Source: Effrenium voratum | Taxonomy: Eukaryota; Sar; Dinophyceae; Suessiales; Symbiodiniaceae | NCBI GenBank assembly: GCA_963377175.1 | Contig: CAUJNA010003299.1 | Coordinates: 357,775 to 421,774 of the forward strand | DNA: 64,000 bases | Direction: 5' to 3' | Shown here: positions 1 to 11,700 of the stretch, piece by piece | Position numbering within the stretch: the first letter of the stretch is position 1 | How the letters are laid out: every line of letters starts with the position of its first letter | The notes under the pieces: generated by a model | Databases searched by the model: none | The model's input: only the letters and a program-made list of their open reading frames with translations | What the model was told of the DNA's origin: nothing | Made by a program: the position numbers and the translations under genes

Positions 1-773
1 GCAAGCCATTGTGTTGCTGCATGCTTGGTTTCCACCTCTAACCCTTGGGAGCATTGGTTTGCTGGGCAATGACCGCCTATGGGACACTTTCTCAGTGGAT
101 GTAAGGGTGTATATCAAAAGCCCTACCCTGGACGTTAGTAATGTTTATTATGAAAAAAAAAACTTAACTAGTTGATTGATAGGAGGTGTTTTTTTGGTTT
201 TTATTATGGGAATTCGACACTCTCCTGTTCGTCGGCTGGGCTTGTCTATCCGGGGTTCCCATTAGGTGGTGCTCCTGTTGGTCCAAAAAGCCACCTGCGA
301 TTCAGTCCCAGATTTTGGAACAAGCATTATTGGCAGTAAAAAAACAACAACACGGTGACTGTTTTTGCTCTATCATACATCGCAATCGTAGCGGAAGCTT
401 GCAAGGTCATCCATGATGAAAATTCCTTGATAAAAAGGAACCCTGACTGTGGCATGGTGAATTGTCATAACTCACACGAATAAGATCCCTTCCGCATGAC
501 ATTTAAAAATTGAATCGGTGCCCGAAAACCGATTGGCAAAACTACTGGGGCTTTTACAGCTGCAAAAAAACAAACTACGGATGCTCAAATTTCTGGCGGC
601 TGGGGTACATATCCATGCACAGGCAAGCATGGTGTCTCCACAAAAATCCGCAGGCCAACACGGTCATAGCAGCGAGCGAGCAAGAAGGGATTCTCCCTGC
701 ACCGCCGGCGGTCACTGCGGTGCAACAATGCAAGTATCGCTCCAAGCCAGCCTAAGGACACGTCCCCCCTCAG
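1..773. other. No gene recognised (left edge)
   Basis: Mixed-composition DNA with only short open frames (81 codons or fewer from ATG) that resemble no family I know. No RNA gene was seen. It could be intronic or intergenic. Confidence 0.4.
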
Positions 774-995
774 TCAAAGCAAGCTTGGCTTTGCAGGCAA
801 CCTCCCTACAAAATGCCGGAGGTCTGGAAACATCAAATTCCCTCCACTTGGCTAGCACACTGATCGAGTTCTAACAAATGGGCTCCTTTCGAATGCCACA
901 CGCGATGATCCTTTGGTGGGCTCGAATCCATTGGCGGGAAGGTCACTTTGAGCCAAACATGTGATGACTCAAACAAACCTTTGAAGGGAAAAACC
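774..995. repeat. Dispersed repeat A, copy 1
   Basis: Clearly homologous to 3472-3762 in the same orientation. Shared stretches include caaagcaagcttggctt at the left end, ctacaaaatgcc in the middle, atgccacacg-tgatg-tcctttggtg, and cactttgagccaaacatgtg at the right end. The copies differ by many substitutions and by an insertion of about 50 bp in copy 2. No coding capacity or terminal inverted repeats were seen, so this looks like an old dispersed element. Confidence 0.75.
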
Positions 996-1135
996 AGCGG
1001 GACGTCCCTCCAGTGGTCCAGCGATTCAATTTCCCTGTGTAGTGTATGTAAGCTAGCGGTTCTCCGCCCCTTTAAAAACGGATTGCGGAAAACGGAGAAT
1101 GGCTGCATGGGCGAAAGGGAAAATGCATTCAGATC

Positions 1136-1856
1136 CAACCAACCTACCTACCAACCCGCCATCCAAGCAACGAGCCAACCAGCCTTCCTACAATATCTAC
1201 CAACCCGACATCGAACCAACCAACTGACCCACCAACTGACCAACCAACCAACCAACCAACCAACCAACCCACCCACCCACCCACCCACCCACCCACCCAT
1301 CCATCCATGCATCCAAAGCAAAGCAAAGCAAAGCAAAGCAAAGCAAAGCAACCAACCAACCAACCCACCCATCCATCCATCCAAAGCAAAGCAAAGCAAA
1401 GCAAAGCAAAGCAAAGCAAAGCAAAGCAACCAACCAACCAACCCACCCATCCATCCATCCATCCAAAGCAAAGCAAAGCAAAGCAAAGCAAAGCAAAGCA
1501 AAGCAAAGCAAAGCAACCAACCAACCAACCCACCCATCCATCCATCCATCCAAAGCAAAGCAAAGCAAAGCAAAGCAAAGCAAAGCAAAGCAAAGCAACC
1601 AACCAACCAACCCACCCATCCATCCATCCATCCATCCAAAGCAAAGCAAAGCAAAGCAAAGCAACCAACCAACCAACCCACCCATCCATCCATCCATCCA
1701 TCCATCCAAAGCAAAGCAAAGCAAAGCAAAGCAAAGCAAAGCAAAGCAAAGCAAAGCAACCAACCAACCAACCCACCCATCCATCCATCCATCCAAAGCA
1801 AAGCAAAGCAAAGCAAAGCAAAGCAACCAACCAAGCAACCAACCAACCAACCACTT
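1136..1856. repeat. Composite satellite of AAAGC, AACC, CACC and CATC blocks
   Basis: About 700 bp of simple repeats in a higher-order pattern. A run of AAAGC pentamers is followed by a few AACC tetramers, then CACC, then CATC tetramers, and the cycle repeats roughly seven times with variable counts. The left end (about 1136-1310) has only the tetramers. The pentamer and tetramer tracts are open in several frames on both strands, which creates long but meaningless frames. No sign of expression. Confidence 0.9.
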
Positions 1857-1934
1857 CTGTGCCAAGCAACCCTAGATGTTGCCCAAGGGGGATCTTTAGC
1901 GGGACAATGGCCTCCGTTCTCGGCTCCAGACCCG

Positions 1935-2036
1935 CGAGCGAAACCGCGGCGCCGCGACTCGTCGCCTGCGGAGTAGACCAGCAGCGCCAGGGAGGCCAGC
2001 GCCAAAGCGCTGTAGCCCGCCGCGGACAGCCAGCGC
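1935..2036 (-). CDS. Candidate exon encoding a transmembrane segment
   Basis: GC-rich island on the minus strand. A pyrimidine tract ending in gtgtgAG|G (3' splice-like; the exon would begin at 2036) precedes a frame encoding [19 protein letters not shown], then [16 protein letters not shown]. That is about 20 hydrophobic residues bounded by arginines, typical of a membrane anchor. Possible GC and GA donors occur near 1935. It lies on the same strand as and downstream of the giant repeat gene, so it could be a late exon of that gene (a C-terminal anchor) or the first coding exon of another gene. The longer open frame around it runs through the adjacent satellite and is not meaningful as a whole. 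Confidence 0.4.
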
Positions 2037-2131
2037 CTCACACGGAAAAAAACACGCGGCCGCGCGCGAGCCGGCGGAGGCGCCGGAGGCGCCGGAAAGC
2101 GGAAAGCGGAAAGCCCGCGGCTGGAGCCGGC

Positions 2132-3471
2132 GGATGTTTTGTTTTTTTTCTTTTGGGGGGGAGGGAATGGCTGGCAAGAACCGTTTTTTGTGTGTTGTTC
2201 TTTTTGGGGGTATGGCTGGAAAAACCGGGGAAACAAATATGGTGGCTCCTCCATGTTTGAGGGACCCGAACATTTGGTTGGTGTTAAGGGGAACCAACAG
2301 TAAAACACCCACCATTGTCGGGGCCCCACCCAACAAACGAACAAACCTTTATGAAACATGGGGCGAAATTGCATCTTTTGTGGGGGGGGAGAAAAAAAAC
2401 GCAGGGGGATCTGTTTTGTGATGGTACCAACAACAAGAGGAAAGCCCGGGCCATTTTGGGGGTCCTCCCGATGTCTGACAGATAGGTGAGACCAAAAGAG
2501 AGACCAACCAAGATTGAAGGTGCCTGTTGCTCAAACATCCGCGGCGTCTTTTTGGGTTGTCCAGTACAAATTCGCAAGACTCTCCGGGGAGGAAAAAGAA
2601 AAAACAAGCCAAGGTTTTGAGGCAGGGTTTTGTTTTCGAGTTTTGGTTGGACTCTAAGCCCAGGAGTCGGTACCCTGATCGACTTGGAGTTGTGAGGAGT
2701 GTATTATTCGGCGCTCTTTTCTATGGGACCTTCCTTTCTCTATGGGTTGGCTCTTGCTTTGTGTTTTATTGGATGCTGGTTTGGCTTGGGATTCGGAATT
2801 TGTGGGGAACTCAGGGCGACCTTCCACATGAGAACCTGTGGGTTTTTTGTTGCTTCCTGTGAAAACTACCCAAACACGGGGTCGCTTTTTTTTCAGGGGC
2901 CACTTTGACCCATGTTAACTTTCGAAATCAACATTCAACCCACCGATTCCCTCCAAACGTGTCAAATGTTGGTATATATCACCTACATGGATTTTGTTCG
3001 GGCTTGAAGAGAAAGGTTGGAATCCCTGAAGGAACCCAAGCCTAGGCTTCACCTTAGGGAAGGGCGTATTGGAACTGGTCCTAAGATAAAACGCCGGTGC
3101 CCGACCCGGTAGAACCCGACCAACTCGTCCGACTCCTAGAGAAAAAGTATCCTCTGTTCATATGATGGAGGGTATGTTCAATCCGATTTTCCATAATCCC
3201 TATAGGGAAGCCACTACAAAGGAGACCGGGACTCCTTGCGTAACCCAAGGCAAGTGAGGAAGGATTACCCTCCAGCCCAGATCTCCGACGTTCGATGGGG
3301 TTCCAACTCGTAAATGTTGACAACAGCCCCAGGACTGCCTCTGAACTAACACGAGCCTCGCTGTGCTCTTCCTCTCATTGAACAGATTTTCTGCTTTATA
3401 TGCCTGTGGCTGCCGTTAAAGCCAGTTAAGTCATGCCTTATCGAACATTCATGTGCAATGCTTCCCATGAA
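2132..3471. other. No gene recognised
   Basis: AT- and G-run-rich DNA with short open frames on both strands and no recognisable protein. I see no long repeat or RNA gene in it. Confidence 0.4.
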
Positions 3472-3762
3472 TCAAAGCAAGCTTGGCTTTACCGGCAATC
3501 TCTCTACAAAATGCCCTGGGGTCTGGGAACATCAAACTTCCACTTCTCCACTTGGGTAGCCCGTTGATCGCGTTCTAGCAAATGAGTTGCTTTAGGATGC
3601 CACACGTGATGGTCCTTTGGTGCGCTTCAAATCTGTTGAGTATTCGTTTTTAACGGGCCTGAGCCAAGGTTTGCCTGTATTTCCCGCAAAGCATCACGGG
3701 AAGGTCACTTTGAGCCAAACATGTGATGATTCAGACAAACCGTTTAAGGGAAAGACCAACAA
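3472..3762. repeat. Dispersed repeat A, copy 2
   Basis: Second copy of the element at 774-995, same orientation and about 2.7 kb away. It carries an extra segment of about 50 bp (around 3638-3690) absent from copy 1. Both copies end in the conserved cactttgagccaaacatgtg and a following purine-rich tail. Confidence 0.75.
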
Positions 3763-3944
3763 AAACAAACCGTGCGTTGGACATTTCGTCTGTGCTTGGA
3801 TCGTGCGACCTCGAACTTGACATTTGGCTGTGGGTCAAACAAATGTACCAAAATGGCACCTTTTCAAATGAAACCAAAGACTAAAACCCGCGTAAGCCCA
3901 GTTGTTTAATTTGGAGCCACACCCATTTGCCCTCCGTCCTTGAC

Positions 3945-4030
3945 CGACCCACGCGCCTCTGCCGCGGACGGGAGGCATCCATCACCAGCTCCTCATCTTC
4001 CGGTCGGTCGGGGAGGAGATGCTCGGCATC
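3945..4030 (-). CDS. Candidate acidic exon
   Basis: On the minus strand a pyrimidine tract ending ctcgAG|G is followed by a phase-0 open frame reading DAEHLLPDRPEDEELVMDA and then a basic stretch rich in R (RPRQRRVGRSRTEGKW). The charge pattern and GC content differ from the flanks, as expected for an exon. A GT after GCGTGG is one possible donor. It sits between the last repeat unit (about 6830) and the membrane-segment exon (2036), so it may belong to the same transcript. No family recognised. Confidence 0.3.
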
Positions 4031-4063
4031 CTCGAGAAAGAAGAAAACAAAGCGCCCTCCGAA

Positions 4064-4325
4064 ACAGGGATCCTTACGTTATACACCTGAACATTGCCTG
4101 GTAAATGGTGGTGTCCCTTTATGTACAGGGTTGTGTGAAATGACCACTTCTGTGATGCAACAAAAAGGGCCTCCCAAAGACCAACCCCCTATATAGAGGG
4201 CAAGATTCACTTGTATCACAGAAGTGGGGACAAACCCCTTGATCCCACAACCATGCTTTATTTTGGTGGGAAAAGCCATGTTTCAAATGGGCATGCCATT
4301 GTTTGTCGGTATTTACACAGGAATC
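4064..4325. repeat. Dispersed repeat B, copy 1 (longest)
   Basis: Shares acagggatccttacgttata and tgaacattgcctggtaaatg with 51086-51180. Its right part (from about 4157; key blocks cagaagtggggacaaacccc and ttgatcccacaacc) is shared with 6478-6590. The other copies look like internally deleted versions of this one. Confidence 0.75.
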
Positions 4326-4856
4326 ATCATTCCGGGGTTTCTTAGGCGGTGCAGAATTCTGTCTATCCACAGTCTGGCCCAACATGTTCCCCTGAATAAA
4401 CCCTTGGACGCGCTACACGACCCATTCAACCCCTAAAAACATCCTCGAAGGGTACCAGGCACCCTCTGAAGGATGGATCTTGCATATTGAGCACCTGTCC
4501 ATACTTGCAGGTGGAACAAGGCCAACAAGGGAACCTGTAGACGACATGTACCTTTCAGGAATTCATTTCATATACTCCCACTTCCTGAGGGCCCCAAGAG
4601 GCTCGCAAGCATGTCTTTGACAGCGTTTTGGCTCAACCCTATCTTGAGTGAATTCACCAGATGGCGTGCGTCTTTTGAACTTGGCTCAACACCCTAGGAA
4701 ATGAATTACACAGTTCCCCAACGCTAACTGCTGGCGAAATTTTAACTCGTGTAAATAGCGTCTGATGAGGGACAAGTTATGGCCGTCAGTGGGAGTCGTC
4801 AAGACAAAGTTCCAGAGAAAGTTGTCATAATCAAAGCCTTGAATACCAAGAAGGCC

Positions 4857-4964
4857 CTCACTTCCTGAGTGGTGTGGCCAAAAAAGTCGGAACATGTTTA
4901 TTCACGCACTAAAATGGTCCAAACCCAAAACGTGTAAAGTCCGAAACTCAACTCAGGGAGTGAG
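4857..4964. mobile_element. MITE-like element, copy 1
   Basis: A 108-bp element with terminal inverted repeats: left ctcacttcctgagt, right actcagggagtgag (one mismatch). It continues inward with a GGCCAAAAAAGTC motif shared with 35230-35318. No coding capacity. The size and inverted ends fit a miniature inverted-repeat transposable element. No convincing target duplication is visible. Confidence 0.65.
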
Positions 4965-6477
4965 ACCCGGATCCATGGAAAGAGATCTTGAAGGGCTCAA
5001 ACATCCGCATTGGGACTGGCTTTCTGGCTCCCTCACTTCGGGCTTTGGAGCAAGGGCCCTGCAAAGCAGAGGCATTTGCTTGCGAAATCGATGGGAATGA
5101 GAGATGGAGTCTGACCCAAACCATCCAACTGGCCGTTTCCTTTGGGGACCCAATGGGTTCGTTTTGGTGACATGGGAGCTTCTCAAAATGGGATTCGGCG
5201 CCCCTGGGTAAATCGCTCGGGGGAACTTCAAGGGGAACTGTTGCAATCGGAGATGCCTAAGGTTTCTGTCGAGAAATCCCCAGACACTCACAAGAGGGAC
5301 CCTTGAGACCGGGCACGTGTTGGATCTGCAACTCACCAACCCAAAGGGCAAACCAAAATGGGTCCCGCGTCACAACCCCCCCGTGAGGTCGGAATAAAAC
5401 ATAATGCCATAGCCCATAGCGTATAGCATGAGGGGGCAGGCAAAATCACCAACGTGTTGTTAGGACCATGGCTTCTTCTGCTTTAAACATGCAGTTCAAA
5501 TTATTTGGCTCCTAAGGGTACAAGATGCACAGGCCAAAAAGAGGTTTAAGCAGGTGAGGATGTACCAAGGGATTCGTCTTGTTGTTTGCTTTAGATAAAA
5601 TTTAGATCTTCCACCCGGGCCTGTGGCTCCTCCATCTGCTGGGTCAACCAACAAAAATCGGCCCATGATGGAATCTTCTCGGTTGGGCCAGGGCCAAAAA
5701 GAACCGGCCAGAGGTTTGACAACCCTGTCTGAAAGAGAGTTCTTAGAGCAACTCGCCCCAACTCTGGTCCAGCTCCTGAAACTCCAAGGCGGGACAGGGA
5801 CAACCCCTTCGGGTTCCTTTTCGTCTGACAAACCGTCTGAAAGATGGCCCTGTTCGAGGAACATGGTCCAAACCATGGGGGGCACTTTCAGGTTGGGTGT
5901 TGTGGAGGGTAAGTGGCGTGAGTCGCAACCTCTCACCCTGCCAAGGCTTGCTGAACGACCCTACCACCTCCCTTCCGCCACGTTCCGCGCCTCTGCAGGC
6001 GACAAGTTCGGCATGGCCCGAACTACCCCCGAGGCCCCCTCTGCCACACAAAGTCCGAAAAGCGAACACCGAGGCCGCGGAACTGCCCCGATGTCCTTGC
6101 CTCCAAAGTAAAAACCAGTCGAATGACTCTCTTTTCCCTTTTGGAGTCGACCGGCTCTGGCCAAGATGTGGAGAACATACCCTGAACAGATCCCAGGACT
6201 TTGGCAAGTGACTCGCACCGGCCAACTCTACCTCTTCAGAGGTCAGCCGTGAGTTTGAGCCGATGGGCAGCATTGTTTGGACTTGGGCGGAACAGCTCAC
6301 GGAGCGGAATCAGACTGGGATTGATTCCCCTACCAAATGTCTAAGGGAGGTGAGTCCTGTCACAGAGATTCGGATCATTGGAAAGTGAAAGGGAATTCGG
6401 AAGGGCGGCAATGGACGCTGCTAAAAGGATGCTGCTGTGGATCCACTCAAAAGCAGGGCCACGGGAAATGCCCCCTG
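4965..6477. other. No firm gene; a GC-rich island at about 5890-6240
   Basis: Short overlapping frames occur on both strands around 5890-6240, where GC content rises. Candidate AG|G sites exist on the minus strand (for example ctgcagag|GCG near 5995), but the encoded peptides resemble nothing known and strand preference is unclear. No protein is called here. Confidence 0.35.
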
Positions 6478-6590
6478 CCATGCAACAGAAAGGGCTTCCC
6501 AAAGACTACCCCCAAAGATTCCCTTGTATCACAGAAGTGGGGATAAACCCCTTGATCCCACAACCCTGCTCGAAGGTGTTTACACAGAGT
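6478..6590. repeat. Dispersed repeat B, copy 2 (partial)
   Basis: Matches 4157-4320. It shares tgcaaca-aaagggc-tcccaaaga, ttgtatcacagaagtgggga, and aaaccccttgatcccacaac, then diverges before a shared tttacaca end. A central part of the long copy is missing. Confidence 0.7.
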
Positions 6591-6702
6591 GTAAGGGTTG
6601 AATTCACAGATGGATGCGGCAACGAAACCAAATTGCAGGCCCAAGGCGTCTGTGACTGATCAAGCAAGGTCCAGGCTTTTGTGTGGGCGCAGGAAAATGG
6701 AC

Positions 6703-8727
6703 CTAAAGCACGGCAAACCCAAGAAAAGGCTTACGTCGTATTTCTTGTTTAATTCCAAGGGTCCGAGTACCGCCACTTCCCTCAAAAACCATCTTGTAGA
6801 CCCCACCCATCCCTGGATTTTTCGGGGCCCCGGGCGGCGGCAGGCTGGCGCCCGGCTGCACCGGGTCCAGCGCCGGCGGCGTGGGCCCGGGCCGCGTGAG
6901 GCCGTAGGCGGGCAGCGTGGGCCCCGGGCGCGCGGAGCCGCGCGGCGGCGGCGCGGGGCCGACGTGCGCGGGGTCCGGCGGCGGCGGCGGCGGGCCCAAC
7001 TGGACCAGGCCAGAGGCGAATGAGGAAGCGCCCAAATGCAGGGAGCTCCGCAAAAGCGAGAACAGGCCGGGAGTGGCGAGGTCCAACAGAAGCAGCGTGG
7101 AGCCTAAACACACCAGACCGTAGGCTGAAAGGATAGGTTCAGGCTGGGCAAAAGATTGCGAGGGCAGTGAGGGACCAACGGTGGCTAGGTCTGGGGCAGA
7201 TAAGATGCTGCCCGGCCGTGTAAGGCCGTAGGCGGACATCGCAACTCCCGGGCGCAAGGAGCTTTGTGGTGACAGCAGCGGCTCCGGAGAGGTGTGGTCC
7301 GGCACCAGCGGCGACAGGCCAAGGCGCATGACCCCGTAGACGGATGTGGTTGAGCCCATGCAGAAGGGCGAGCGCAGAAACAAGCTCGGGTCCAGGTGCA
7401 CGAGGTCGGGGGTCAGAAGCGACGCCTCCACCTTGCAAAGCCCAAAGGCCGGAACCGCCAGGCCCAAGCGCAAAAAGGTCCGGGGCGAAAGGCTCGAGCC
7501 CGGGCTCAGAAGGTCCAGAGTTGGCGGTGGAGAGTCGGGCCGGGACATCCCATACATGAACATCGACGGGCCCAAGCGCAGAAAGCCTCTGGGCGACGGC
7601 GAGAGTTCAAGCTGCGCGTGGTCCGGCAGAAGCAGTGACAGCTCTGACTGAGAGAGGCCATAGGCCAAAAGCATGGGGCCCAAGCGCGCAGGGCTTTGCG
7701 GTGGCGTTGGAGAGTCAGGGCAAACATGGTCCAGGGCTGACGTGGCAAACCCCGGCCGGAGCAAGCCGAAGAGTGATAAGGTAGGGCCGATGCGCACAAG
7801 TGAGCGCAAAAACAACGGGGGGCCAAGATCCATGAGGTCAAGGGCTGGCGAAAAGACTCCAAGCCACGTGAGGCCGTAGATGGACAGTGGTGGACCACAC
7901 TGGGCATGCGCTCGCAGGGGCGCGGGGCTGCCGGAATGCGCAAAGTCCAGCGCCGGCAAAGGGAATCCAGGCCGTGACAGACCGTACACAAGCGAAAAAG
8001 GGCCCGTGCGCATGGAGCTGTGCGAAGGCGTGCTGGGCCCCAGGTTCGCAAAGTCCAACAACAGGGGCGGAAACCCCAAGCGCACCAGTCCATACACCAA
8101 CGGTGCCAAGCCGAATCTGGCAAGCGATCGCAAGGACGCCGAAAAGCCAAAAGACATGTGGTCCGGCACAGCCAAAAACAAGCCCACGCGCGCGATGCCG
8201 TAGGGAGGCGGAAGCAGCTCCACGCGGCAAAAGCCTCGGGGCAGGAGCGGCAGCCCCAAGCGAACGAAGTCGAGCACCGACGGCGGCAGGTCTGAGTTGA
8301 GCATTCCATAGACCAAGGCCGAGGCCTCGAAGCGAACAAGGCTCTGCAGCGGTACGGAAGCGCCGGAGCCTGCAGTATCCAGCACCGAAGGCGGCAGCTC
8401 TGAGCGTGTCAGACCATACACCAAGGGCGGGCTTTCCAAGCGCACCAAGCTCCGCAAAAGCGTGGCAAGGCCCGTCTGCACGGGGTCCAAGACTGGCAGA
8501 GGCGGGTCAGGCTGGGTTGTGCCGAAGGCCAATGGGCTGGAACCTGAACACAGGAAGGACCGCAGAGAAGGCAAGGAGCCCATGTGCGCAGAGTCGGGCG
8601 AGGGCGGCAAAGCTCCTAACCATGTGAGGCCGAAGGCTGGCAACAAAGACCCAGGACGCAAGAGGCCCTGAGGCAATGATGCGGGCCCCAGGTGGCTGAT
8701 GTCCAGCGCCAACGGTGAGGATTCCAA
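6703..8727 (-). CDS. Giant 36-residue-repeat gene, 3' segment of block B
   Basis: Last open segment of the locus, about 686 codons from the TGA at 8764-8766 to a TAG at 6703-6705. It encodes about 18 repeat units. The units end near 6830 (ASLPPPG) and the remaining 40 or so codons do not look like repeats, so a donor near GGG|GCCCCG (phase 0, GC type) may end the exon there and the TAG may be intronic. This part is the most proline- and GC-rich of the locus. Function unknown; see the entry at 12220 for the repeat description. Confidence 0.7.
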   Translation of the reverse strand: MESSPLALDISHLGPASLPQGLLRPGSLLPAFGLTWLGALPPSPDSAHMGSLPSLRSFLCSGSSPLAFGTTQPDPPLPVLDPVQTGLATLLRSLVRLESPPLVYGLTRSELPPSVLDTAGSGASVPLQSLVRFEASALVYGMLNSDLPPSVLDFVRLGLPLLPRGFCRVELLPPPYGIARVGLFLAVPDHMSFGFSASLRSLARFGLAPLVYGLVRLGFPPLLLDFANLGPSTPSHSSMRTGPFSLVYGLSRPGFPLPALDFAHSGSPAPLRAHAQCGPPLSIYGLTWLGVFSPALDLMDLGPPLFLRSLVRIGPTLSLFGLLRPGFATSALDHVCPDSPTPPQSPARLGPMLLAYGLSQSELSLLLPDHAQLELSPSPRGFLRLGPSMFMYGMSRPDSPPPTLDLLSPGSSLSPRTFLRLGLAVPAFGLCKVEASLLTPDLVHLDPSLFLRSPFCMGSTTSVYGVMRLGLSPLVPDHTSPEPLLSPQSSLRPGVAMSAYGLTRPGSILSAPDLATVGPSLPSQSFAQPEPILSAYGLVCLGSTLLLLDLATPGLFSLLRSSLHLGASSFASGLVQLGPPPPPPDPAHVGPAPPPRGSARPGPTLPAYGLTRPGPTPPALDPVQPGASLPPPGAPKNPGMGGVYKMVFEGSGGTRTLGIKQEIRRKPFLGFAVL

Positions 8728-8763
8728 GCGGGAAAGGCCGAAGGCAGAGGGAGAAACACCAGT

Positions 8764-11700
8764 TCAGAGAGAAGATTGCGAAGGCAATGCAAGGCCAAGG
8801 TGCGCAGAGTCCAAGGCAAACAAGAGGGGCTCAGTGCAGACAATGCCATACACAAACATGGAGAGACCCGATCGGGCGGGGCTGCGAGCAAGCAGAGGTG
8901 GGTCAAGATGGAACAAGTCTAGTACAAAGGGTGACGGGCCAAGGCAGGTCAGACCATACACAGGCAAGGCGAAGTCAACACACACGTGAGACTGCAATGA
9001 CGTCGGCAAGCCCAGAGATACGAAATCCAACACGGACAGGGTAAGGTCCGGCTGCAAGCACCCAGAAACCGACAACGGGGCTTCCGAGCGGGCAAGGCTG
9101 CGGAAGGAAGGCGGCAGGTCTAAGTGGATGAAATCCAACACTGAAGGCAGACTACCGATTCGGCTCAATCCATAGGCCAACAACGCCAAGCCCAGCTGAA
9201 TGGAGCTCCGCAAGAGCATCGCGCTACCAAAGGCCACGGAATCCAGCGCGGGCGGCGGAAGACCTGGCCGTGTCATGCCGAACACAGATGACGAGCTGTC
9301 CGTGTGGCAGAGGCTTTGGAGCGAGGAGGTGGGCTCTGAGTAGGTGAAGTCCAACACAGGGCACGACAGCCCAGGCCTCGTCAAGCCGTAGGCTGGGAGT
9401 GATGCATCGGAGCGCGCGAGGGCGCGTGAAGATGACGGAGGTCCGGACTGCAGCGCGTCTGACGAGGGTGCCAAAGAGCCCGAGCGGCTTGGGCCCCAGG
9501 CTGACATGACACTACCCAGGCAACTGTGGGTTCGAGGTGACAAGGGGAACTCGACATTCACAAAATCTGAAGTGGATGGTGTCAAGCCCAGTCGGGCCAG
9601 GCCGGAGACAAAGAGTGTGGAGCCCGTGCGCATGAGGCTGTGCAAAGGCAAAGGCAGGCCCAGACTAGAGGAGTCCAGAGTAGGCAAAGCCATGTCAGTT
9701 CTTGCCAGGCCATATGCTGCTAGAAAGCTGCCGGTGCGCGCGGGCGCCCTGGGCGGTGGTGATGGGCCAATGGAGGCACAGTCCAGCAGGGGCAAGGCCA
9801 GCTCAGGGCATGACAGGCCGAAAACCGGCAAAAGGGACTCAGGGCACATGAGACTGTGAAGCAAGGGCGGAAAACCAAAGTAGGAAGGGTCCAGAGTGGG
9901 CAAGGCCAAACCCGGCCGCATGCTGCCGAAGGTCGGAGTGCTAGAGCCCGTGCGTATATGGCTTCTCAGCAAAAAGCTTGGCTCCGGTTGCACAGAGTCT
10001 AACACCAGAGGTGACAAGCCCGAGCGGGTCATGCCGTAAGCAGATGGGCTGGCGCCCAGCCGCGCGAATGAGCGCGCCAGCGCTGAAAGGCCGGAGTGGA
10101 CAGGATCCGGCGCAGGCAGGGGCAAGCCAGGCCTGCTGAGGCCGTAAGTGGGCATGGCTGGCCCAAAGCGAGCGAAGCTGTGGAGAGACAAAGAGGGCTC
10201 AGGATGGATGAGGTCCGTGGTCAAGGAGGTCAGACCAGCCCGCATCATCCCATAGATCGGTGGAGATGGGCCCAGCTGAAGGGGTGACCTCAAAGGGGGC
10301 GGCAAGCCCTGGTTTGCGAGGTCCGGAAGCAGCGTGGTGGATTCTAAGCGGGTCAGTCCATACACCAGCAACAGGCTACCAGCGTATGCGAGCATGCGCA
10401 GCAGCGGCAACAGGCCCAAATGAGCAAAGTCAGGCAGTAACAGGCTGGATCCCAGGCGCATGATACCATAGGCCAGCGTGGAGGCCCCCGTGCAAGCAGG
10501 AGACCGCAGCAGTGAGGTGAGGCCCAAATTCACAAAGTCCAGCAGAGGCGTGGAGGGCTCACAACGCAACAGGCCGTACACAGACAGCAGCGGCTCCATG
10601 CACACGTGGCCCCTCAGCAAAATCCCGGAGCCCAAATGCGCATAGTCGAGCGCCGGTGGCGTGAGGCCCGGCCTTGCGATGCCGTAGGCAGCCAAAGTGG
10701 GGCCGATGCAGAGGTACGTTTGCAGCAGCGAGGGCAGGCCGGCGTGCACGGAATCCGGCACCGACGTGAGAAGGCCCAGGCGCGCCATGCCAAAGGCGGA
10801 TGAAGGAGGGCCTGTACGAGTGAAGCCTCTGGGAGGAAGGGTGGAGCCCGAGTGGATGAAGTCAAGCGCCAGCAGAGAGGAGCCCAAGCAGTTCATGCCG
10901 TAGGCTGATGGCATGCTCCCCGTGCGCATGAAGCTCCTTGGCAGCAAAGCACTGCCCATGGACGCAGGGTCCAACACCAAAGGCGTGAACTCCAAGCGCG
11001 ACATGCCGAATGCCGACAAGGTAGGGCCAGGCCATGCAAAGGCCTGCAAAAACAATGAAAGGCCCACTGTGGCAGAGTCCGATGACAGCAATGGCAATCC
11101 CAGCCGGACCAGCCCGTAAACCAACAGCAACAACCCCAATCGCGCGAACGCATGGGGAGACGCAGAGAAGTCAGGGCAAACAAAGTCCGGGGCCAGCAAA
11201 AAGAGGCCCATCTGAGTCAGTCCGAAAGCAAACGTAGGGCTGCCAGCTCTGGAGGGTGTGCGGACCGAAGGGGAGCTGTCCGTGTGAGCAGAATCAAGCA
11301 CCAGCGGCAGAAACCCCACGCAACTTATGCCGTAGGTCAACAGCACCAGGCCCAACCGCGCAGGGCTTCTCAAAAGGAGGTGCGAGCCAGGAACGCAGCA
11401 GTCCAGGATGGAGGGCGAAAAGTCCAAACGTACCAAGCCATAGGCAGACGTGGGGGCTTCCGTACACGCGCAGGCCTGCGATGGCATGGGAGAGCCCAGA
11501 TTCACCCAGTCGATGGCCAGGATCGACGGGCCCGAGCAGGCAATGCCCCACACCAGCATAGAAAAGCCGATTCTGGCAAAAGTGCGGGTCGACGTCAGAA
11601 AGCCAAGCCTCACGTGGTCCAGGAGCAAAGCCGGGGACTCCAAGCGGGCCAGGCCGTACGCGAACAAGAAGCTTCCAGTGCGCATGTAGCTCCTCAAGGG

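Noticed and set aside
1144..2374. Long frames on both strands (up to about 400 codons) through the satellite
   Set aside because: Generated by pentamer and tetramer repeats. Only the small GC-rich part at 1935-2036 looks exon-like.
4620..4635. Relict dinoflagellate spliced-leader sequence (gttttggctcaa)
   Set aside because: Only about 10 nt match the 3' part of the 22-nt leader as I remember it, with no upstream match. Too short to call.
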